Shown: positions 1-7,118 of the stretch, in pieces
Position numbering within the stretch: position 1 is the first letter of the stretch
Layout of the letters: each line of letters opens with the position of its first letter
DNA from: Actinomycetes bacterium
GTDB lineage: Bacteria; Actinomycetota; Actinomycetes; Mycobacteriales; Mycobacteriaceae
NCBI GenBank assembly: GCA_023432405.1
Contig: JAEYUQ010000029.1
Location: 40,141 to 104,140 of the forward strand
DNA: 64,000 bases
Direction of reading: 5' to 3'
The notes under the pieces: generated by a model
The model's input: only the letters and a program-made list of their open reading frames with translations
Databases searched by the model: none
Told to the model about the DNA's origin: nothing
Position numbers and translations under genes: made by a program

Positions 1-171
1 CAGGAAAAGCTGGTACTCACCCAGAGAAAGGGAGCTGAGGGCGCTGTGGCTGTAGACGCAGACGCAGGTGTTGCTGGGAGTGGTGGTGTTGCTGAGGACG
101 CTGTCGCCGGGGGTGCTGGTGTTGCTGAGGACGCTGTCGCCGGGGGTGCTGGGAGTGCTGGTACTGCGTAG
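1..171 (+). CDS. C-terminal end of an unidentified protein with an Ala/Gly-rich repeated tail (partial)
   Basis: Frame 1 is open from the first base to a TAG at 169-171, giving the last 56 residues of a protein that starts outside the window. The segment begins QEKLVLTQRKGAEGAVAV and then becomes Ala/Gly/Asp-rich. It holds two identical 11-residue units (GVAEDAVAGGA) encoded by a 33-bp perfect tandem repeat at 85-117 and 118-150, and ends AGSAGTA. Such low-complexity acidic tails occur after the last membrane helix of transporters, among others, but the family cannot be named from this piece. It reads toward the GntR regulator. That the frame is coding is supported by its clean in-frame repeat; function is unknown. 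Confidence 0.55.
   Translation, partial: QEKLVLTQRKGAEGAVAVDADAGVAGSGGVAEDAVAGGAGVAEDAVAGGAGSAGTA
85..150 (+). repeat. 33-bp perfect tandem repeat, two copies
   Basis: Units 85-117 and 118-150 are identical. The repeat is in frame with the partial coding region and duplicates 11 residues just before its stop codon. Confidence 0.9.
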
Positions 172-470
172 GGGGGGACTCGGAGGATACTGCCGAGTGA
201 ACGCACACCTCACCGTAGATCACGATAAAGAGGGCTTAGGTTCCCAGGTATTCTTCTCAGGTGATCTTCCTAGTTGCTCCCCTCGAGTGATCTCTAGGTA
301 GTCCCGTCTGGTCGGCGTAGCCCTCGCGCCCGGATTGCTTCTAAGTAGTCTCGCCTGGTCGGTGTGCCCCCGCGCCATCCCAGGGTGGTCTCTCGGTGAA
401 TCCTCTACCACTCTTTGTTTACTCCATTTTGGGGAAAGCTTTAGATTGGCCTGGATATTGGCGGTAGCCT
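172..470. other. Intergenic region with diverged direct repeats
   Basis: No gene is seen. Segments about 294-329 and 340-374 are diverged copies of one another, both reading roughly TA(G/A)GTAGTC(C/T)CG(T/C)CTGGTCGG. A weaker third relative lies near 260-300. The stretch runs from the stop of the upstream partial gene to the GntR start, so it should hold the GntR promoter, but no convincing -35/-10 pair stands out. Confidence 0.5.
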
Positions 471-1208
471 GTGAAAATGCACCGTATCAGTGCCGGAGGA
501 AAGCTCACATACATTGCGATAGCTGATTCGCTTCGGGAGTCAATCAAGCGGCAATTGTGGAAACCGGGGGATAAATTGCCCTCGGAGCGAGATCTCATGC
601 AGAAGTTTGGTGTGGCCCGCATGACTATTCGCAGTGCTTTGCATGTGTTGCAGTTTGAGGGGCTCATCACCAGGCGGAGGGGACGTACTGGAGGAACCTT
701 TGTCAGGGGAATTGTCCCCACTTTGGACATTTCCAAGCACCCTGATTACACCACTCAGTTAGCTGAGTACTTTGATTCGGTGGAGCTGGTGCTTTTACGC
801 AAAGAGCTCATGGGGGCGGATGATACTATCGCAGCACAGCTGGATGTCCCTGTCGGTGAGCACGTGCTTTTCATAGAGAGAATTGGTCTCGCAGATGGAA
901 TTCCCTACATGGTGGAACGAATCCATGTCCGCGCCGGGTTTCTGCCGGGGGTGGCGGATGCAGAGCTAGAGGGCTCACTGCGCTCTCTCCTGGAGCGGCG
1001 CTGGCCAGACCTGAACATTGAGAAGCAGGTGGATAGATTTATTCCGGCGGTTACCACCGGCGTGGAACAGAACCTGCTGAAACTCACTCGAAACACGCCG
1101 ATTATGAAGATTGAGCGCAGGCTCTACGGCACTAAGGGTGAAAAGATTTCGCACTCCGAGAAGCTCTTTCGCACAGATCTCATCAACATTGAGCTCACCA
1201 TTCGTTAG
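471..1208 (+). CDS. GntR-family transcriptional regulator, HutC/UTRA type
   Basis: A 245-residue protein with an N-terminal winged helix-turn-helix of the GntR family (about residues 12-75, containing PGDKLPSERDLMQKFGVARMT) and a C-terminal UTRA effector domain (about 95-235). UTRA domains bind a small molecule, often a sugar phosphate or amino-acid derivative, and release the repressor from DNA. The start is GTG at 471 or ATG at 477; neither has a strong ribosome site. It lies alone between a partial gene and a region of gene remnants, so its target cannot be inferred from neighbours. A piece resembling its residues near VTTGVEQNLLK recurs at 3198-3242. The family call is secure; the ligand is unknown. 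Confidence 0.85.
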   Translation: MKMHRISAGGKLTYIAIADSLRESIKRQLWKPGDKLPSERDLMQKFGVARMTIRSALHVLQFEGLITRRRGRTGGTFVRGIVPTLDISKHPDYTTQLAEYFDSVELVLLRKELMGADDTIAAQLDVPVGEHVLFIERIGLADGIPYMVERIHVRAGFLPGVADAELEGSLRSLLERRWPDLNIEKQVDRFIPAVTTGVEQNLLKLTRNTPIMKIERRLYGTKGEKISHSEKLFRTDLINIELTIR

Positions 1209-1289
1209 AGTCCGCCAAGCCACCTCCCCGGTATGGCTCCTCAGGAATGCGCCGGAACCTGCAGGTTAAGTCATCCTTGGCGCCGTGGT

Positions 1290-1352
1290 CAGAGGGTGTA
1301 GCCTCTCAGAAATTCCTCGGTGCGCTGGATTGTTCCTTCGGACACACTCCAG
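1290..1352 (-). pseudogene. Fragment of an aminopeptidase N (PepN) C-terminus
   Basis: Read on the minus strand, this stretch encodes STWSVSEGTIQRTEEFLRG followed shortly by a stop. It matches PSWTVSEETIQRTEEFLKK near the end of the intact pepN at 3247-5814. At the DNA level about 40 of 45 bases agree with 3346-3390. It joins directly, out of frame, to the DUF4143-like fragment upstream. I infer a leftover from a duplication or recombination at the pepN 3' end. Confidence 0.7.
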
Positions 1353-1548
1353 GTTGAGTGCATTTTGAGTGCGTTTGCCAATATGCCCGAGCGGCGTGAT
1401 CCGTGTCCATGTGGAAGATAGTGGTGGCGTGTTCCTGGGCAGTGCGAGTTTTTCCAACGGCTTTCGGGCCGTCGAGGAGAACTGCCCCTATAGCAGTCAT
1501 ACGTGCAGCGAGTTCAGAATCAACGACCCGAAGTCGATAATCGGTCAC
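1306..1548 (-). pseudogene. Truncated DUF4143/AAA_14-type ATPase, N-terminal fragment
   Basis: The fragment starts MTDYRLRVVDSELAARM and contains a Walker A motif, GPKAVGKT, followed by an Asp-rich strand, as at the N-terminus of ATP-binding proteins carrying DUF4143. Full proteins are roughly 400 residues; here the frame stops after 80, and from about 1352 the DNA turns into a pepN-like fragment. The frame therefore runs off into unrelated sequence. These ATPases often lie among accessory genes, and here it follows a decayed toxin-antitoxin pair. Almost certainly nonfunctional. Confidence 0.65.
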
Positions 1549-1567
1549 GACTCAACTCTATAATTTG

Positions 1568-1874
1568 TCACTCCTGAAATCGAAGATTTGTCAGAACTGT
1601 AACTACCGATTCATTGTGGGGGTTTGTGGTGCTCGTGAGAACCGTGAATACCGCCAACAGTCTCTCACCATTGAGTTGCCAGATCCTCATCAACGTCCAT
1701 GCCACGTTTGCGGAGGATTTCGATTTGCTGTGCAATCGTTGTTGGCGGTTTCACTTGTTGAAATGCCAACGCTTCTATCGCCGAGATGATTGTCTGTTGA
1801 TACTGACGCTCGAGCTTCCGAAGAGCTTTCGTGGCAGATGGCTTATAGCTAATCGAATACCGGAGTTCAGGCAT
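1568..1874 (-). pseudogene. RelE/ParE-type toxin remnant, frameshifted
   Basis: From ATG at 1874 the frame reads MPELRYSISYKPSATKALRKLE, a typical RelE-family start, but loses similarity after about 40 residues and stops at 1665. A second frame downstream reads VVTVLTNLRFQE before a stop at 1568, resembling the usual RelE ending. At least one frameshift therefore breaks the gene. It starts 11 bp after the stop of an antitoxin-like frame, the usual antitoxin-toxin order. Confidence 0.55.
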
Positions 1875-1885
1875 AATCCGTTGAG

Positions 1886-2091
1886 TTAGCTGAGTCCGAG
1901 CTCGGCCTTGAGATCTTCGTGGGATATTGCACCCTTTTCGTGACGAGCCTGAGTAGCAGCACGGATGTCGTCTAAATCCTCTAAAGCTTGGATTGCCTGC
2001 TCGTAAAAATCTGGAGAAACCACTACCGCGCGCTGAGCACCCGCGCGCTGACCATGCTCACGACTGAGGACGAAAGCAGCTATGTCGTCAG
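1886..2091 (-). pseudogene. Phd/YefM-type antitoxin remnant, 5'-truncated
   Basis: A minus-strand frame ending at TAA 1886-1888 encodes VVVSPDFYEQAIQALEDL and then a charged tail ending in LKAELGLS, like the C-terminal half of Phd/YefM antitoxins. Going upstream the frame stays open (ADDIAAFVLSREHGQRAGAQ) into the 3' end of the alcohol dehydrogenase gene, with no start codon in a sensible place; the N-terminal DNA-binding part is gone. The RelE-like remnant follows 11 bp later. I infer a dead toxin-antitoxin locus cut at the dehydrogenase boundary. Confidence 0.55.
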
Positions 2092-3099
2092 CATTACCTT
2101 GATAGCTCTACGCTCATCCATCGCTTTATAAGCTTCGGCAGCGTGCTCTAGGGGAAGGGTCAGCGTGAAAACGTCTCCAGGGGTTATCTGGCCTGAATAG
2201 ATACGCTCGATTAGGTTCGGAAGATACCGGCGTACAGGAGCAGGACCACCTTCCAGGTGAATTTGTGCGGCGAAAAGATCGGAGCCGTCGATTGTTTGGT
2301 CATGGCTCGCACCTACAAACCCAAGATATCCGCCGCTGCGGGTGGTACGGATAGCCTGCTGCATGGATTCATGTGTGCCCACGGCTTCAACTACAGAGTG
2401 GGCACCGTAACCGCCGGTGGCCCCACGGACTCGGTGAACAAAGTCTTCTCCACGTTCGGGGAAAATATCGTCTGCGCCGAAGGCGCGAGCAAGCTGTTGG
2501 CGTTCTTTATTGCGGGAGGAAATGATGATGCGGTCTGCGCCCATGACATGAGCACTGAGAACCGCAGATAACCCCACCGCGCCATCGCCAATGATTGCAA
2601 CAGTGTGACCCGGACCAGCGTGGGCGGCGTCTGCCGCATACCACCCAGTGCCAAGCACATCAGAGGCGGCAAGAACATGAGGAATCTGATCCTCAGTTGG
2701 CGGGGCGGGAAGCCGCACTAATGTGCCATCTGCCCACGGGATGCGCGCGTATTCGGCCTGGGTGCCAATGCCTCCCATAAACTCTCGATTGGCGCAGCTG
2801 GAAGGATATCCAGCCAGGCATATTTCACACCTGCCGCAGCTAGCCACAAAAGACCCAACAACCCAATCTCCGGGAGAAACTGAGGTGACCTCAGCGCCAA
2901 TCTCTTCCACTACGCCCACGTACTCGTGACCCATGCGAGCTTCAGTGACCTCGTGAGCTCCACGGTAGGCCCATAAGTCAGATCCGCACACGCAGGCTGC
3001 CTTGACGCGAATAACGGCGTCGGTAGGTTTTTCTATGTGGTCACGTTCCACATCGACGGTGCGGATATCTCCAGGGGCAAAAATTTTCACGGCTCGCAT
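2080..3099 (-). CDS. Zinc-dependent alcohol dehydrogenase (MDR family)
   Basis: A medium-chain dehydrogenase of about 339 residues. The catalytic zinc site is visible as CGSD (near residue 38) and GHEY (near 60), the structural zinc loop as CGRCEICLAGYPSSC (near 92-106), and the Rossmann fold as GDGAVGL (near 175). Family members oxidise an alcohol or polyol with NAD(P)+; the substrate is not predictable. An upstream GTG at 3108 is in frame, but ATG at 3099 follows AAGGTGG at good spacing and is preferred. The 3' end abuts antitoxin debris, and about 145 bp upstream lies the pepN end. It is a lone gene in a rearranged region, possibly acquired. Confidence 0.88.
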   Translation of the reverse strand: MRAVKIFAPGDIRTVDVERDHIEKPTDAVIRVKAACVCGSDLWAYRGAHEVTEARMGHEYVGVVEEIGAEVTSVSPGDWVVGSFVASCGRCEICLAGYPSSCANREFMGGIGTQAEYARIPWADGTLVRLPAPPTEDQIPHVLAASDVLGTGWYAADAAHAGPGHTVAIIGDGAVGLSAVLSAHVMGADRIIISSRNKERQQLARAFGADDIFPERGEDFVHRVRGATGGYGAHSVVEAVGTHESMQQAIRTTRSGGYLGFVGASHDQTIDGSDLFAAQIHLEGGPAPVRRYLPNLIERIYSGQITPGDVFTLTLPLEHAAEAYKAMDERRAIKVMLTT

Positions 3100-3109
3100 G
3101 ACGTCCACC

Positions 3110-3246
3110 TTACCGATGCCTGCAGACCGTCTTGTGAGCCTTCTGGGTCACACCAGCAGTGATGGAATGACTACTCCCACGGGGGCGCATTGGCTTGTTC
3201 CAACGGTTACCACTGGTGTGGACTGCGACTTCCTGAAAACCTAAGG
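3110..3246. other. Intergenic region containing a gntR-like fragment
   Basis: Plus-strand bases 3198-3242 encode VPTVTTGVDCDFLKT and a stop, close to IPAVTTGVEQNLLKL in the UTRA domain of the regulator at 471-1208 (about 30 of 43 bases agree). No intact gene is present. It may also hold the promoter of the alcohol dehydrogenase. Confidence 0.45.
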
Positions 3247-5814
3247 CTATCCTTCGGCATCTATCCGGCGCAGGCGGAGGGTTCGGCGCACCCCGTCTAG
3301 TTCCTCGGTGGTTACGCGCCTCAAACCGGCGGGTATGTCTTTCTTCAGGAATTCCTCGGTGCGCTGGATCGTTTCCTCGGACACAGTCCAAGAGGGGTAG
3401 ATGACAGGGAGGGTTCGCAGTGCCAGCTCTGAATCCCATGTCTCCCAGATAGCTTCGGCCCGCTCAAAGTACGCCGCGTCAAACTGGGTCAAGTATTCCG
3501 CAGAGCCGGTGAAACGAAGTCCCTCACCTTTATGCCTCAAGGTGAGGTTGGAGGCGGTGGAGTTCACATCGGTAAGGGCAGCAAAAACCTGTGCCTTGTT
3601 CTCTTCGGTGTTGAGCGCAGCTTCAGCCCGTAGAGCAGCGTGTTTCCCGGAGGCTGAGGGGTCTGCGGTGGCAAGCTGTGCAATTGCCTTGGCGACGTCC
3701 CTCTCATCGCCCACGGCACCTTCGGCAATGAGGGCGGTGAGTGCCCACCAGCGCAAGTCTGCATCCACGGTGAGGTTGCTGATGTCTCCGGCAAGGACGC
3801 GCTGGAAGTAGGAGACAGCGGCGTCGTTAAGGGGAGTTTTGGCGAGAGCTTGGGCAAAAATGAGGGCTGATTCCGGGTTTTCGCCTTGGGCACCTGCGAG
3901 GTAGGCGTCGGCAAGGAGGTTCGTGCCTTCGGTCTTGGCCCATGCGGGGTCTGCGTAGCGCTTCAAGGCTGTAAGACCTTGGGCAAGAACAGTTTCAAGA
4001 ACCCCGAGTTCGGTTTCTGCCTGTGCTCCTTGCGCCACCAGAGCCACAAAGTCACGCGCTCTCATCTTGCCGTCGCGGACGCGCTGCCACGCCGCTGACC
4101 AACACAGGGTACGAGCCATCGGATCTGCGATCTGCGCAATGTGGTTGAGGACAAACTCAGCAGAGGCCTCGTCAAGTTCCATGAGGCAGTAGGTGAGATC
4201 GTCGTCATTGACCAACACCAAATCCGCTTGTTCAACGCCAATCAGGTCAGCTAACTCGGTGCGCTCCCCGGTGACGTCCAACTCCACGTGATGAGTACGA
4301 AGCACCTGGTCTCCGTCGAGGCAGTAGAGCCCCACTGCTAGGCGATGCGGGCGCAAGGGGGATTCGGTCTGGCGGACAGCGAAGCTGGAGTAGTGCCCAT
4401 CTGACACGGTGAATTCAGGGGCCAGGCGGTTCATGCCGGTAGTTTTGAGCCACAGGTCAGACCAGGAACTGAGATCCCGCCCGGAGGATTCTTCCAGTGC
4501 CCCGAGCAGGTCAGCAAAGGTGGCGTTGCTCCAGCCGTGGTTGGCAAAGTGGCGGCGCACCCCAGCGAAGAATTCCTCACGCCCCACGTATGCCTGAAGC
4601 TGCTTGAGCACACTGGCGCCTTTGGCGTAGGTGATGCCGTCGAAGTTCTGCTCCACCTCTTCAATATCGTTTGCCCCCGAGAAGATGGGGTGAGTGCTGG
4701 GGAGCTGATCTTGCTCGTATGCCCAGGACTTCTCCACGTTGGCAAAGGTGACCCAAGCAGTGTCATAGTTAGTGTTTTCAGACTGTGCCATAGCTGAGGC
4801 CCAGGTGGCAAAGGACTCGTTGAGCCAGAGGTCATCCCACCATTGCATTGTGACTAAATCCCCAAACCACATATGGGCAAGCTCATGGAGAATCGTGTCA
4901 CAACGGCGCTCGTAGCGATAGTGCGTGGCTGCGGAGGAGAAGATGTACTCATCGCGGATAGTGACGCAGCCTGCGTTTTCCATAGCGCCCATGTTGTACT
5001 CAGGACAAAACACCTGGTCATACTTGCCAAAGGGGTAGGCGTGTCCAAAGTACTTGTGGTAGTAGTCAAAGCCCTGCTTTGTTTCTGTGAACAGGCGCTC
5101 GGCGTCTACGTGCTCAGCCAAGGATTTCCGCGCATAGATACCCAAGGGAACGGTGAGGGTTTCCGGCTGGTCGCTTGGAGTCTCTGGGTGGTGCGTGAGA
5201 GTTCCCGTCCAGGAGTCCGTGAACTCTGCATACGGTCCAGCGCACAGGGCAACCAGGTAGGTCGAGAGCGGATAGTCAATATGGATTCGTGACAGGGCGT
5301 AGGTGTCACCCGTTTCTCTGTGAGGAGCGGCGTTGGAGATGACCTTCCAATCCTTTGGCGTTTTCACCTGGAGATCGTAAGTAGCTTTCATATCCGGCTG
5401 GTCAAAGCACGCAAACATACGCTTGGCATCTGCCGTCTCAAACTGTGTGTAGAGGTAGGGCAGACCATCAACAGGATCGGTGAAGCGGTGGAGTCCCTGG
5501 CCCGTATGGGAGTAAGCGATAGTAGCCTCCACTCGAACACGGTGCTCACCCGCAGTGAGGTTCAACTGAAGGCCACTGCGCTCGTTGTAGGAATACTCAG
5601 CCAGCGGCAGCCCGTCCATACTCACTGCGGTGACCGTCTGGGCGCGCAAGTCCAGGAAGGTACTGCCCTCCTTGCGGGCGGTAAAAGCCACCTCTGTGGT
5701 GGAGCGGTACGTGGAATCATCTCCTGTGAGATCTAACTCAATGCTGTAGTGAGCAACGTCAATAAGCTGAGCCCGTTCCTCGGCTTCTGCCCGAGTCAAG
5801 TTGATAGAAGACAC
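3247..5814 (-). CDS. pepN: Aminopeptidase N (M1 family zinc metallopeptidase)
   Basis: An 855-residue cytosolic aminopeptidase that removes N-terminal residues from peptides. The exopeptidase motif GAMEN is near residue 275 and the zinc site HELAHMWFGD near 310, with the downstream Glu in NESFATW. The length matches the actinobacterial M1 family (about 850). The C-terminal ERAP1-like helical domain is complete, ending LRLRRIDAEG. It is divergent from the DsbA-family gene at 5915, as in other corynebacteria. A diverged copy of its last coding segment lies at 1290-1352. The identification is secure. Confidence 0.96.
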   Translation of the reverse strand: MSSINLTRAEAEERAQLIDVAHYSIELDLTGDDSTYRSTTEVAFTARKEGSTFLDLRAQTVTAVSMDGLPLAEYSYNERSGLQLNLTAGEHRVRVEATIAYSHTGQGLHRFTDPVDGLPYLYTQFETADAKRMFACFDQPDMKATYDLQVKTPKDWKVISNAAPHRETGDTYALSRIHIDYPLSTYLVALCAGPYAEFTDSWTGTLTHHPETPSDQPETLTVPLGIYARKSLAEHVDAERLFTETKQGFDYYHKYFGHAYPFGKYDQVFCPEYNMGAMENAGCVTIRDEYIFSSAATHYRYERRCDTILHELAHMWFGDLVTMQWWDDLWLNESFATWASAMAQSENTNYDTAWVTFANVEKSWAYEQDQLPSTHPIFSGANDIEEVEQNFDGITYAKGASVLKQLQAYVGREEFFAGVRRHFANHGWSNATFADLLGALEESSGRDLSSWSDLWLKTTGMNRLAPEFTVSDGHYSSFAVRQTESPLRPHRLAVGLYCLDGDQVLRTHHVELDVTGERTELADLIGVEQADLVLVNDDDLTYCLMELDEASAEFVLNHIAQIADPMARTLCWSAAWQRVRDGKMRARDFVALVAQGAQAETELGVLETVLAQGLTALKRYADPAWAKTEGTNLLADAYLAGAQGENPESALIFAQALAKTPLNDAAVSYFQRVLAGDISNLTVDADLRWWALTALIAEGAVGDERDVAKAIAQLATADPSASGKHAALRAEAALNTEENKAQVFAALTDVNSTASNLTLRHKGEGLRFTGSAEYLTQFDAAYFERAEAIWETWDSELALRTLPVIYPSWTVSEETIQRTEEFLKKDIPAGLRRVTTEELDGVRRTLRLRRIDAEG

Positions 5815-5914
5815 TCAAGTCCTTTCTCTGTAGTTTCCTGAAGTTCTGTGTACTTCTAGCCACGGTTGATTTCTTTCTCAACCGTAGTCCGGGAAGCTGA
5901 TATAGGCTGAAAAG

Positions 5915-6529
5915 ATGACTGAAACGGTTCAATTTTGGTTTGATGTGTCCTGCCCTTTCTGCTGGTTAACCTCTCGTTGGATGAAAGAGGTGGAAAAGGT
6001 GCGGGACATTAGCGTCGAGTGGATTCCAATGTCTTTGTCCGTCCTGAACGACGGCCGCGATCTGCCTGAAGATTACGCAGAGAAGATGAAGGCCAACTGG
6101 GGTCCGGCTCGAGTCTCTGCAAAGATTAAGGCCGAGGCGCCGGAGAAGATTGACGAGTGGTACACCACCATCGGCACCCTCATTCATACCGAGAGCAATG
6201 GTGGTAAGCAGGGCTTTGGCGCGTACAACGCCGTTATTGCCGAGGCTGTGAAGCGCCTAGGTTTGGATGACTCCTTTGCCGCTGTGGCCGATGAGGATTC
6301 CTACGATGAGCAGTTGCGCGCCTACCATAACAGCGCGATGGAGAAAGTGGGAGATGACGTGGGTACCCCCGTGGTGGGCATGGGCAAATCCGTGTTCTTC
6401 GGCCCTGTGATTACCCGAGTTCCCACTGGCGAAGAAGCAGGAGAACTTTTCGACGCCGCTGTGCGCCTGGGAGAGTATCCCTACTTCTTTGAGATGAAGC
6501 GCTCTCGCACAGAAGCTCCGCAGGTGTAA
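5915..6529 (+). CDS. DsbA-family oxidoreductase, mycothiol-dependent reductase type
   Basis: A 204-residue thioredoxin-fold protein with a CPFC active site at residues 13-16 (SCPFCW) and the long helical insertion of the DsbA/FrnE group. It resembles the actinobacterial mycothiol-dependent reductase family typified by Rv2466c of Mycobacterium, which reduces disulfides and some nitro compounds using mycothiol. The cis-Pro region is seen in VGTPVVGMGKSVFFGPV. There is no signal peptide, so it acts in the cytoplasm. It is divergent from pepN with about 100 bp between them, a pairing conserved in corynebacteria. The family call is strong; the exact substrate is inferred. Confidence 0.88.
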   Translation: MTETVQFWFDVSCPFCWLTSRWMKEVEKVRDISVEWIPMSLSVLNDGRDLPEDYAEKMKANWGPARVSAKIKAEAPEKIDEWYTTIGTLIHTESNGGKQGFGAYNAVIAEAVKRLGLDDSFAAVADEDSYDEQLRAYHNSAMEKVGDDVGTPVVGMGKSVFFGPVITRVPTGEEAGELFDAAVRLGEYPYFFEMKRSRTEAPQV

Positions 6530-6660
6530 GCGTTTCCTCTCTCGCATGGATTTTTTCGCACGGGTTTTTCCCAAGACCTGCCAGCCCCCGTTAGCCAGTG
6601 GTTCTCTTTCTGTGGCAGAATCTCGCTGGGATTATCTTTTCGGACGAGAGGCTTTCGGGA

Positions 6661-7026
6661 ATGTTACTCACGATGTATATCAGTGGGGCAGTAGCTGTTG
6701 TGGCACTTGTTTTTGCCCATGTCCTGTGGGGTAAAAAAACTGCGGCAGCAGCCTTAGCTGTTGCCGTTGCCATCATTGCCTCTGCTGTGGCACTCCTCTT
6801 TTCCTTCCTCTCGGTGGCTCCGTGGGTAGCTATCGGCGTGTGCGCCTTTATCGCTGTCTACTCAATCATCCTCGTCATTGTGTTGATGTTTGTGCGTGAG
6901 TCTCATGATTACTACCAAACGCACAAGCCCGTTACTCGGGATATTGACCGTCCCGTCCGAGAGCTTTCTCATGAACAGAGGCAACCTGTGATGGTGGAGG
7001 AATTAGTAGACCGGAAAGAATCCTAA
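6661..7026 (+). CDS. Small membrane protein of unknown function
   Basis: About 121 residues beginning MLLTMYISGAVAVVALVF, with three hydrophobic helices in the first 80 residues and a charged cytoplasmic tail (RESHDYYQTHKPVTRDIDR). The frame is open from 6598, but ATG at 6661 has GAGAGG about ten bases upstream and places the first helix at the N-terminus. It lies between the DsbA-family reductase and the 761-residue membrane protein, which converges on it. A small membrane protein at this position is usual in corynebacteria, but I know of no assigned function. Confidence 0.75.
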   Translation: MLLTMYISGAVAVVALVFAHVLWGKKTAAAALAVAVAIIASAVALLFSFLSVAPWVAIGVCAFIAVYSIILVIVLMFVRESHDYYQTHKPVTRDIDRPVRELSHEQRQPVMVEELVDRKES

Positions 7027-7061
7027 GCTCTCTGAGCCCACGGTCTACCTTCTGCGCTGAG

Positions 7062-7118
7062 TTCTCTACCCTGCACGAAGTGCTTTCTCCTGCACGAAGT
7101 TCTCTATCCTGCGCTTCG
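7062..7118. repeat. Three tandem 19-bp repeats over a stop codon
   Basis: Units 7062-7080, 7081-7099 and 7100-7118 read approximately TTCTCTACCCTGCACGAAG with several differences. The stop codon of the minus-strand gene at 7104-9389 (CTA at 7104-7106) lies in the third unit. Confidence 0.8.
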
